Assembly: GCA_015057755.1 (NCBI GenBank)
Contig: SVDR01000051.1
Location: forward strand, 1 to 16,151
Source: Lachnoclostridium sp.
GTDB lineage: Bacteria; Bacillota_A; Clostridia; Lachnospirales; Lachnospiraceae
Length of the DNA: 16,151 bases
Direction of reading: 5' to 3'
The position numbers and the translations under genes were made by a program. How positions within the stretch are numbered: position 1 is the first letter of the stretch; each line of letters begins with the position of its first letter. Below are positions 6,896 to 13,017 of this stretch, one piece after another. Below the pieces are notes generated by a model. The model saw only the letters and a list, made by a program, of their open reading frames with translations. It made no database searches and was not told the DNA's origin.

Positions 6896-6928
6896 GTTCA
6901 TACCCTCCGGGGAATTTATCTACACTCC

Positions 6929-6955
6929 ATCATATGCGGTACAGCATGTCAGTAT
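6929..6955 (-). promoter_or_regulatory. Possible sporulation (sigma-E-like) promoter of the Cys/Gly-rich gene
   Basis: Read on the minus strand: ATA (6955-6953), 16 bases, then CATATGAT (6936-6929), which fits an ATA-N16-CATANNNT pattern. Transcription would start near 6922, about 14 bases before the GGAGGG. The sigma-A alternative (TATGAT) has no acceptable -35 at 17 bp. This is a short degenerate motif, so the call is tentative. Confidence 0.3.
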
Positions 6956-6975
6956 TTCCTGGCTCTGAAAAATAA

Positions 6976-7004
6976 TTGTGGAATGGAAGGAAAAATGCTA
7001 TACT
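6976..7004 (+). promoter_or_regulatory. Extended -10 promoter for the alaX operon
   Basis: TTGTGG (6976-6981), a 17-bp spacer, and TATACT (6999-7004) preceded by TGC (6996-6998), an extended -10. Transcription would start near 7011, about 12 bases before the AAGGAG ribosome binding site at 7023-7028. It is divergent from the Cys/Gly-rich gene. Confidence 0.75.
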
Positions 7005-7034
7005 GAAACATAGAATATGTTAAAGGAGCCAGTT

Positions 7035-8204
7035 ATGAAGAAGTTATATTATGATTCACCATATATCAGAGAGTTTGAGGGTACGGTCGTATCCTGTGAA
7101 AAGGGAAAGAAAGGATATGAAGTGGTGCTGGATCAGACTGCATTTTACCCGGAAGGCGGCGGACAGCCGACAGATACCGGTATTCTGGGCGGTGTACGTG
7201 TGCTGGAAGTCCATGAAAAACAGGGCGTTGTAACACACTATCTGGATGCACCGTTGACAGCAGGGGAAACCGTGAAAGGTGTGATCGACTGGGAGCCGCG
7301 TTTTATTCACATGCAGGAGCATTCCGGAGAGCATCTGGTATCCGGTCTGATCCATCAGCGCTTTGGCTATGATAATGTAGGATTTCACATGGGAGCAGAG
7401 GAAGTTACCATTGATTTCAACGGACTGATCGAGTGGGACGAGCTGATGGAGATCGAGAAAAAGGCCAATGAGATCATTTGGGATAATCGTGAGATCTATG
7501 CAGATTTTCCATCCAAAGAAGAGTTGGATGCCTTAGATTACAGAAGTAAAAAAGAGCTGACAGGAGATGTCCGTATTGTGAAGATTCCGGGAGGCGATGT
7601 CTGTGCCTGCTGTGGAACACATGTAAAGCGCACGGGAGAGATCGGACTGGTTAAATTCCTTTCCATGATCCATTATAAGGGTGGTGTGCGTATTTCACTT
7701 CTATGCGGAAAACGCGCGATGGAAGATTACGAGAAGAAGAGATCCGAAGTACAGAAGATTTCAAATCTCTTATCTGCAAAACCGACGGAAATTGCAGGTG
7801 CTGTAGAAAAGATGAAAGGTGAGATCTCCAAACTGCAGGAAAAACTGTCGGAATGTTATCGCGGCATGATCGAAAATCGTGTGAGTGCGCTGGCATGTAC
7901 GGAAGAGAATCTTTATATAGTAGAAAAGGACTTTGGAGCACAGCATCTTCGCATGATGGTGAACCGGATTTTGGATGAGAAGAAGGGAAAGACCGTAGTT
8001 GCATTATCCGGAAACAAAGATAATGGCTTTATTTATATCATGGGAAGTCAGACAGAGGATATGCGTGCGCTCTCGAAAGAATTGAACCAGAAGCTGTCCG
8101 GACGAGGCGGCGGAAGTGTGCAGATGGCACAGGGAACATTTTTTGCTGAGGAAGCTCAGGTGGACGCAGTCCTGAGTGAGCGTGGATTTATGAAGATCAG
8201 TTAA
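7035..8204 (+). CDS. alaX: Alanyl-tRNA editing protein AlaX (long form with DHHA1 domain)
   Basis: 389 aa. A free-standing relative of the AlaRS editing domain that removes wrongly attached serine (or glycine) from tRNA-Ala. N-terminal segment: AFYPEGGGQPTDTG (residues 36-49), typical of the family. The zinc site of the editing core is H96-x3-H100 (HSGEHL) with C192-x3-H196 (CCGTH; the usual CGGTH has Gly where C193 stands). Residues about 230-285 look coiled-coil. The C-terminus is a DHHA1-like domain ending SGRGGGSVQMAQG, the Gly-rich motif also found at the end of AlaRS. The start ATG at 7035 has AAGGAG six bases upstream; an earlier ATG at 7017 lies before that site and would include it in the coding region, so it is rejected. 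First gene of an operon with the P1 peptidase (37 bases downstream). Confidence 0.92.
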   Translation: MKKLYYDSPYIREFEGTVVSCEKGKKGYEVVLDQTAFYPEGGGQPTDTGILGGVRVLEVHEKQGVVTHYLDAPLTAGETVKGVIDWEPRFIHMQEHSGEHLVSGLIHQRFGYDNVGFHMGAEEVTIDFNGLIEWDELMEIEKKANEIIWDNREIYADFPSKEELDALDYRSKKELTGDVRIVKIPGGDVCACCGTHVKRTGEIGLVKFLSMIHYKGGVRISLLCGKRAMEDYEKKRSEVQKISNLLSAKPTEIAGAVEKMKGEISKLQEKLSECYRGMIENRVSALACTEENLYIVEKDFGAQHLRMMVNRILDEKKGKTVVALSGNKDNGFIYIMGSQTEDMRALSKELNQKLSGRGGGSVQMAQGTFFAEEAQVDAVLSERGFMKIS

Positions 8205-8241
8205 TGGCGTTTTTTAGGTGAAACGAGAAAGGACGAGAAGG

Positions 8242-9285
8242 ATGAAAAAGCGAATCAGAGAGTATGGAATCGTGATCGGAACACATGAGACAGGAAAACT
8301 CAATAAGATTTCTGACATTCCGGGCGTGACGGTCGGACATTATACAGTCGATACAGAGGAGCATAAGACTGGTGTGACTGTGATCATGCCGTGCCAGGAC
8401 AATATGTTTGTCAACAAGCTGACAGCGGCGGCTTTTGTGCATAATGGTTTCGGCAAGACGGCAGGCATTCCGCAGATCGAGGAGCTTGGAACACTGGAGA
8501 CTCCGATCGCACTGACAAATACATTAAATGTGGGTCGTGTTCAGGACGCACTGATCGATTATATTGTGGAGCGTTCTGCAAAGGAAGGTGTGGCTGTCAC
8601 GTCCAGCAATGCAGTGGTAGGAGAATGCAATGATGCAAGCCTCAATAAAATTGCGGAGCGTGTTATTGGAATTGAAGAAGTAAGAAAAGCCATTGATTCC
8701 GCCTGTGAGGATTTTGCGGAAGGTGATGTGGGAGCCGGAAAGGGAACCACATGTTTCGGATTAAAGGGCGGTATCGGTTCTGCGTCCAGACTGGTTACAA
8801 AAGACGGGGAAACCTATACGATCGGTGTTTTGGTACAGTCCAATTTCGGAAAGACAAAGAATTTTGTGTTAGATGGAAAACCGCTTGGCGAATATCTCAG
8901 TGCCAAGATTACAGAGGCAAAGAAAGATGAAGGCTCCATTATGATGGTGATCGGAACGGACCTTCCGGTTTCCGACCGTCAGTTAAAACGAATCATCCGC
9001 AGAGCCGGTGTCGGACTTTCCAGATGCGGTTCCTTTATGGGCCATGGAAGCGGAGACATTATGCTCGGATTTTCAACAGGAAACCGTTTTCATAAGGACG
9101 AAGAGCATGCGGTTGTGTCTTGCAGACAGCTCAACGAAAATATGATGGACGATGTATTTGAGGCAGTTGCGGAGGCGACGGAAGAGGCAATTTTAAATTC
9201 CATGGCGATGGCAGATACGGTCAGAGGTTATAATGGAAGAGTTCGCTATTCGCTGACAGATCTTTATCTGAAGGAGTTGGAATAG
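8242..9285 (+). CDS. P1 family (DmpA-type) N-terminal-nucleophile aminopeptidase
   Basis: 347 aa. DmpA-family enzymes are aminopeptidases/amidases made as one chain that cuts itself between Gly and Ser (or Thr/Cys), freeing the catalytic residue. Family motifs in order: KISDIPGVTVGHYT near the N-terminus, TNTLNVGRVQDAL (92-104), GDVGAGKGTTCFGLKGGIGS (161-180), IGVLVQSNFG (194-203), then EG-S at 230-232. Gly231-Ser232 is the expected self-cleavage point and Ser232 the nucleophile, followed by IMMVIGTDLPVSDRQLKRI. There is no signal peptide. The ATG at 8242 is chosen because AAAGGA (8228-8233) sits eight bases before it; the in-frame GTG at 8218 has no good site. The stop overlaps the GTG start of the next gene by one base, so they are coupled. 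Substrate unknown: D-amino-acid, beta-aminoacyl and ordinary peptides are all known in the family. Confidence 0.9.
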   Translation: MKKRIREYGIVIGTHETGKLNKISDIPGVTVGHYTVDTEEHKTGVTVIMPCQDNMFVNKLTAAAFVHNGFGKTAGIPQIEELGTLETPIALTNTLNVGRVQDALIDYIVERSAKEGVAVTSSNAVVGECNDASLNKIAERVIGIEEVRKAIDSACEDFAEGDVGAGKGTTCFGLKGGIGSASRLVTKDGETYTIGVLVQSNFGKTKNFVLDGKPLGEYLSAKITEAKKDEGSIMMVIGTDLPVSDRQLKRIIRRAGVGLSRCGSFMGHGSGDIMLGFSTGNRFHKDEEHAVVSCRQLNENMMDDVFEAVAEATEEAILNSMAMADTVRGYNGRVRYSLTDLYLKELE

Positions 9286-9770
9286 TGGCATATTTTCCAT
9301 TGTTTGTGAATTTAGAAAACAAGCCGGTTCTTGTCATTGGCGGCGGTGCGATCGCAGAACGGAGAATCTGTTCGCTGCTGGAATTCGGTTGTAAGATCGT
9401 GGTGACAGCACCGGAGATTACGGAGAAGCTGGAGGCATTTACAGAGGCAGGGAAGATTGTTTGGAGAAAAGAACGGTATTCGAAAGAATGCCTGGGCAGA
9501 CTGATCCCGGAGCAGGAGGGAGAACGCTGGATTTTTGTGCTGGCGACAGCTACGGAACCGGTAAATGCAGAAGTTGTCTCTGATTGTAAAGCTTTGGGAA
9601 TTCCCGTGAACAATGCTTCAAGAAAAGAAGACTGTGATTTTTATTTTCCGGGACTGATCAAAGAACAGGAAGTGGTAATTGGAGTTACAAGCGGAGGGAG
9701 CGACCACAAATATGTGGCCGCCCTCTCTAAAAAGATCCGAGAACTTGTCCAAAAAACATGGCAAGTTTGA
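9285..9770 (+). CDS. Precorrin-2 dehydrogenase / siroheme-synthase N-domain-like protein (short form)
   Basis: 161 aa, with a GTG start overlapping the previous stop by one base; AAGGAG lies at 9271-9276, eight bases upstream. It matches the NAD-binding half of siroheme synthase (CysG N-domain, Met8p, SirC), which oxidises precorrin-2 to sirohydrochlorin. Evidence: the opening FPLFVNLENKPVLVIGGGAI with AERR (dinucleotide fold, GGG at 19-21), VLATAT (85-90), and VNNASRKEDCDFYFPGL (108-124). Two oddities. At residue 112, where I expect the family's conserved Asp (NVAD/NVVD-type motif), there is Ser. The protein also ends soon after SGGSDHKYVAALSKKIREL, lacking much of the helical dimer domain of the ~200-aa members. 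It overlaps the convergent PHP gene by 44 bp. The family is clear; full dehydrogenase/chelatase activity is not. Confidence 0.82.
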   Translation: MAYFPLFVNLENKPVLVIGGGAIAERRICSLLEFGCKIVVTAPEITEKLEAFTEAGKIVWRKERYSKECLGRLIPEQEGERWIFVLATATEPVNAEVVSDCKALGIPVNNASRKEDCDFYFPGLIKEQEVVIGVTSGGSDHKYVAALSKKIRELVQKTWQV

Positions 9771-10593
9771 TGGTATCCAGATATGCGGCGGAAACTTTCA
9801 GACCTCCCCGGCCCACACCCAGACGGATATCTGGTTTGGCATCGCCGTGGAAATCAGAACCTCCGGTCAGCGCCAGATCATATTTCATGGCGATGGCGCG
9901 GAGTTTTCCGCTTTCATGCTGATTGTTGGAGGAGTGGAAACACTCCAGTCCTAAAAGACCGTAGGAGCGGAGCTCCTCAACCAGGTCTTCCGTTCCCTTC
10001 CAACCAAGTTTGTATTGGCACGGGTGGGCAAGAACAGGGAATCCTCCGGCATCGCGGATGGCTTTGATGGACTCCTCCGGTGTGATAACCTCACGTTTTC
10101 GATAATACGGACGGTCAGGGTCCAGATATTTTTTAAAGGCCTGATCCGGAGAGGATACGTATCCTTTGTTGACAAGAGCGCGTGCAAAATGAGCACGTGT
10201 GATAATGGTTTTCGGATTTCCCAGCATAAGGTCTTCCATAGTAAGTTCAAACCCGTCTCTGCGGAACGCTTCCAGCATTTGTTCATTGCGCTCCCGGCGT
10301 TTTTTCGCAGTAGATGTGAGAAATTGACAAAGAGATTCACTGGTATGGTCAATGTAAAGACCTAAGATGTGAATTTCTTTTTCTTTATAAATGCAGGAGA
10401 GTTCCACACCCGGTACGACTTCGATATCAAGCAGGTCAGCAGTCTCTAACGCCTCTGCGACACCGGCCACCGTATCGTGGTCGGTCAGAGCGATTGCTGT
10501 GAGCCCGGCTTCGTTTGATGCGAGTACGACTTCGGATGGTGTCAGGGAACCGTCGGATGCATTGGAATGGACGTGTAGATCGATCAGTTTCAT
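9727..10593 (-). CDS. PHP-domain phosphoesterase (YciV/RNase AM, nucleoside bisphosphate phosphatase-like)
   Basis: 288 aa, a metal-dependent phosphoesterase of the PHP family. Relatives remove phosphate from 3',5'-nucleoside bisphosphates or trim RNA 5' ends. Metal-ligand motifs are complete: HVH (H7, H9) with D14, DHD (38-40), E64 in VPGVE, H75 in EIHILG, H135 in TRAHFA, H190 in LAHPCQ, and D247/H249 in GSDFHG. The start at 10593 is chosen over much longer in-frame extensions because the family begins MKLIDLHVHS and AAGGA lies five bases upstream; the upstream extension up to 10794 covers the promoter region. The last ~12 residues (LAMFFGQVLGSF) extend past the usual family end and lie in the overlap with the siroheme gene. 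It is divergent from the VanW gene and probably transcribed alone. Confidence 0.9.
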   Translation of the reverse strand: MKLIDLHVHSNASDGSLTPSEVVLASNEAGLTAIALTDHDTVAGVAEALETADLLDIEVVPGVELSCIYKEKEIHILGLYIDHTSESLCQFLTSTAKKRRERNEQMLEAFRRDGFELTMEDLMLGNPKTIITRAHFARALVNKGYVSSPDQAFKKYLDPDRPYYRKREVITPEESIKAIRDAGGFPVLAHPCQYKLGWKGTEDLVEELRSYGLLGLECFHSSNNQHESGKLRAIAMKYDLALTGGSDFHGDAKPDIRLGVGRGGLKVSAAYLDTIKLAMFFGQVLGSF

Positions 10594-10636
10594 CAGTTTC
10601 CTTCTTTCCGGCGCAGTTATTCTGCGTCCAGATATG

Positions 10637-10665
10637 ATTTTATCACATTTCACAACTTTGGAAAA
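10637..10665 (-). promoter_or_regulatory. Probable promoter of the PHP-domain gene
   Basis: On the minus strand, an extended -10 TGA-TAAAAT (10645-10637) with a weak -35 TTTTCC (10665-10660) at 17 bp. It lies 44 bases before the start codon. The five-base inverted repeat CGCAG/CTGCG (10612-10626) lies in the short leader. Confidence 0.45.
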
Positions 10666-10684
10666 GAAAATTAAGAAATATGTT

Positions 10685-10713
10685 ATTCCATTTTCCACTA
10701 TTTGTGCTATACT
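10685..10713 (+). promoter_or_regulatory. Extended -10 promoter of the VanW-family gene
   Basis: TGC-TATACT at 10705-10713, with a weak -35 ATTCCA (10685-10690) at 17 bp. An inverted repeat TAGTGT...ACACTA (10713-10718 and 10727-10732) overlaps the last base of the -10 and the start-site region, where a repressor could bind. The leader would be about 73 bases. Confidence 0.55.
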
Positions 10714-10792
10714 AGTGTTCGGGTATACACTATATCCAGTAACTACGAAAATGTAACCCTCGTAAATGGGGTAGAATAGGGTGATAAAAAAC

Positions 10793-12754
10793 ATGAGTGA
10801 TACAAAGAGAACTCAGGGTGGACAGAGAGATACCGCCCGTGCCCGCGGGGCATCGAGCCGCAGTTCCGGTTCGCGAAGTGCAGCAGCTTCCAAGCGCAGT
10901 ACACAGGCAGCGGCGAAACGGAGTGTGGAGCGTGCAGCGGCAGCTCAGAATACAAGAAGTGCAGGTTCCGGAACAGGAAGAAAGACAACTTCTTCAACCA
11001 GAAGACGCCGTCGCCGTCAGGGACCTGACTTTGCAAAGATTTTACTGGTTCTGATCGGAATCGTGATTCTGATTTTCTGTGCAGCGGTAGGATTAAAGAG
11101 CTGTTCCAATGGTGAGTCTGTAAAAGAGACGAAGCCGGTTGAAACGACAGCAGAGCCGGAGACAGAGATCAAAGCAGAGATCGTTGTCAACGGTATTTCG
11201 GTCAACGGTATGACAAAGTCCGAGGCGAGAGAAAAACTCCTCGCGGACATGGATTGGGATTTAAAAGTTTCTTATAATGAAGAGACAAAACCGGTAGAAA
11301 ATTTACTGGCAGGCAATGTGGATAAGGTGCTTGATGAGGCCTTCGAAAAAGGAACAGCGGGCGAATACACGGTTGCTGCAGACGGAATCGAAGAAGCAGC
11401 ACAGGCCGCTGCGGCAGCGCTTGCAGACGGCTGGGATGTGAAGCCGAAAAACGGATCCATTAGTTCTTACGATAAAGCCAGTGCCCAGTTCGTATTCTCC
11501 GGAGCGCAAAACGGAACTCTGATCGAGCGTGAAAAACTGGCAGCTGATATGGTCAGTGCAGTAAAAGCCGGAGAGTATCAGAAGACGATCGCTGCGACAG
11601 CAAAAACAGTCGAGCCGGAGATCACAGAGGCTCAGGCGAAAGAAAGCTTTAAGCGAATCGGTACTTATACAACGACAACGACTTCAAACAAGGCGAGAAA
11701 TGAAAATATCCGTATTGCGTCTGATGCAATCAACGGCATGATCATTCAGCCGGGCGAGGAGTTTTCCTTTAACCTGACAACCGGTAACCGTACGCGCGAA
11801 AAGGGTTATCAGGCAGCCGGAGCGTATGTAAACGGCGTTCTGGTTGAGGAACCGGGCGGCGGTGTCTGCCAGGTATCTTCTACATTATATAATGCAGTTG
11901 TATTTGCAGGATTAAAGACAACGGAGCGACACGCTCACAGCTATGAACCGTCTTACGTGACTCCGGGTGAGGATGCCATGGTAAGCTATGACGGATATTC
12001 CGGTCCGGACATGAAGTTTATCAATAACTCCAAGACTGCGATCGGTATTAAAACAAGCTTTTCTAACCAGAAGCTAACGATTTCTGTATACGGATCTCCG
12101 ATCCTGGAAGAGGGAGTGACCCTCTCCATGTCTTCTAAGAAAGTAAAAGATCTGGAAGCGCCGGCTCCGGTATACGAAGAAGATCAGACGTTGGAGCCTG
12201 GTGTGGAAGTAGAGGCGAAAGCTGCTACTCTCGGAAGCCGCTGGGTGACCAATCTTGTAAAAAAGAAAGATGGTGTTGTGGTCGAGGAAAGTCTTCTTCA
12301 CAACAGTACTTATAAAGGAAAGTCAGCAACGATCAAGCGCAATACTTCAGGAATCGTAATCCCTGCAGAGGGAGAGAGCACTGCAGCAGAGGGCAGCAGC
12401 CCGGCAGACGGAAGCGCTCCGTCCCCGTCCGAGACACTCCCGAGTGCAGAACCGTCCACAACAGCTCCGACATCGGCTCAGGCTCCTGGAGGAGTACAGT
12501 CGGATCATGGAGTCCAGAATGTAGGACCGTCTGATGTGATCCAGCCGTCAGCAGCAGCTCCGACAGAATCCTATCAGGGACCGGGAAATGTTCCGCAGAA
12601 TCCGGCAGATGCGACGGCTCCGGCAGACAGCCAGCCGGGAGGTCCGGGACAGGCAGTTCCGATCACACCGTCCGGAGGTCCGGGAGGAGCAGGAGGTCCG
12701 GCAGAGACCAATGCAGCTCCGTCAGGTGTAAATCTTATCTCTCCGATAGGATAA
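10793..12754 (+). CDS. VanW/YoaR-family cell-wall protein with G5-like domain, membrane anchored
   Basis: 653 aa, placed outside the membrane on a single N-terminal anchor. Residues 1-79 are cytosolic and very basic and Ser/Ala-rich, ending in RRRRRR. Residues 80-101 are the membrane helix (ILLVLIGIVILIFCAAVGL). Residues about 128-275 resemble the putative peptidoglycan-binding domain of YoaR-type proteins (INGISVNGMTKSEA-like opening, VVNGISVNGM here). Residues about 305-435 are the VanW domain: GEEFSFNLTTGNRT, EEPGGGVCQVSSTLYNA, HSYEPSYVTPG. Residues about 438-517 are G5-like. The last ~130 residues are a Pro/Ser/Ala/Gly tail with no LPXTG motif. ATG 10793 is preferred over GTG 10781 because GGTGAT (10780-10785) pairs well with 16S rRNA at the right distance. 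VanW proteins occur in some vancomycin-resistance clusters, but no resistance genes are here; a general wall role is inferred. Confidence 0.9.
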   Translation: MSDTKRTQGGQRDTARARGASSRSSGSRSAAASKRSTQAAAKRSVERAAAAQNTRSAGSGTGRKTTSSTRRRRRRQGPDFAKILLVLIGIVILIFCAAVGLKSCSNGESVKETKPVETTAEPETEIKAEIVVNGISVNGMTKSEAREKLLADMDWDLKVSYNEETKPVENLLAGNVDKVLDEAFEKGTAGEYTVAADGIEEAAQAAAAALADGWDVKPKNGSISSYDKASAQFVFSGAQNGTLIEREKLAADMVSAVKAGEYQKTIAATAKTVEPEITEAQAKESFKRIGTYTTTTTSNKARNENIRIASDAINGMIIQPGEEFSFNLTTGNRTREKGYQAAGAYVNGVLVEEPGGGVCQVSSTLYNAVVFAGLKTTERHAHSYEPSYVTPGEDAMVSYDGYSGPDMKFINNSKTAIGIKTSFSNQKLTISVYGSPILEEGVTLSMSSKKVKDLEAPAPVYEEDQTLEPGVEVEAKAATLGSRWVTNLVKKKDGVVVEESLLHNSTYKGKSATIKRNTSGIVIPAEGESTAAEGSSPADGSAPSPSETLPSAEPSTTAPTSAQAPGGVQSDHGVQNVGPSDVIQPSAAAPTESYQGPGNVPQNPADATAPADSQPGGPGQAVPITPSGGPGGAGGPAETNAAPSGVNLISPIG

Positions 12755-12769
12755 ATTGATAAAATACAG

Positions 12770-12806
12770 CCCGATCACAAGTCATTTTGTGGTCGGGTTT
12801 TCTTTT
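12770..12806 (+). terminator. Terminator after the VanW-family gene
   Basis: An 11-bp stem (CCCGATCACAA at 12770-12780 with TTGTGGTCGGG at 12787-12797, one G-T pair) and a six-base loop, followed by TTTTCTTTT. Confidence 0.92.
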
Positions 12807-12808
12807 GT

Positions 12809-12875
12809 TTCATAATATGGAATTTTGTTCATAATATGGAATTTACGAATGGTAAAACCTAAAATTGTTCATAAT
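12809..12875 (+). repeat. Short direct repeats upstream of nifJ
   Basis: The 17-base sequence TTCATAATATGGAATTT occurs twice exactly (12809-12825 and 12828-12844). A third partial copy, TTCATAAT preceded by TTG, lies at 12868-12875. The copies start 19 and 40 bases apart, and the last ends 27 bases before the -35 of the nifJ promoter. This spacing suggests regulator binding sites, but no known operator is recognised; it does not match the Rex consensus I recall (TTGTTAANNNNTTAACAA). Confidence 0.6.
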
Positions 12876-12902
12876 TTTGTACTAAATTCTTTCGTTTATC
12901 AT

Positions 12903-12930
12903 TTGCATTTTTCGGAGAAATTGCTATAAT
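12903..12930 (+). promoter_or_regulatory. Strong extended -10 promoter of nifJ
   Basis: TTGCAT (12903-12908), a 16-bp spacer, and TGC-TATAAT (12922-12930), a perfect -10 with the extended element. The start would be near 12937, giving an ~80-base AT-rich leader. It fits the heavy expression expected of the pyruvate-oxidising enzyme. Confidence 0.85.
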
Positions 12931-12971
12931 AGAATATAGGTATCCCTGTGTTTAAATGGGGGGACTGGTTT

Positions 12972-12993
12972 TATAAATAATTTTTTATTTATA
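12972..12993 (+). promoter_or_regulatory. AU-only hairpin in the nifJ leader
   Basis: A perfect 9-bp inverted repeat, TATAAATAA (12972-12980) and TTATTTATA (12985-12993), with a TTTT loop. It lies eight bases before the AGGAGG ribosome binding site (13002-13007). Made only of A-U pairs, it is weakly stable; it could protect the mRNA or simply keep the binding site open. Confidence 0.3.
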
Positions 12994-13017
12994 CACTTTA
13001 TAGGAGGAAAATCAACT

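Noticed and set aside
7017..7034. An earlier in-frame ATG for alaX
   Set aside because: It lies before the AAGGAG ribosome binding site, only about six bases after the expected transcription start; the ATG at 7035 has correct spacing and matches the usual family N-terminus.
8218..8241. A GTG start eight codons upstream for the P1 peptidase
   Set aside because: No ribosome binding site at a suitable distance; AAAGGA correctly positions the ATG at 8242.
10015..10365. A plus-strand open frame of 116 codons opposite the PHP-domain gene
   Set aside because: The minus strand here encodes a complete PHP protein with every metal-binding motif in place; the plus frame has no family features or translation signal.
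10594..10794. A 67-residue N-terminal extension of the PHP-domain protein
   Set aside because: It would be hydrophobic and unlike the family, would cross the likely promoter, and would overlap the start of the divergent VanW gene.
10793..12754. A vancomycin-resistance locus because of the VanW domain
   Set aside because: No vanA/B ligase, vanH, vanX or two-component regulator nearby; VanW-domain proteins with YoaR-like and G5 parts are common in Clostridia without resistance.
12809..12844. The 17-base repeats as the start of a CRISPR array
   Set aside because: Only two full copies, separated by two bases with no spacer; repeats are too short and there are no cas genes.
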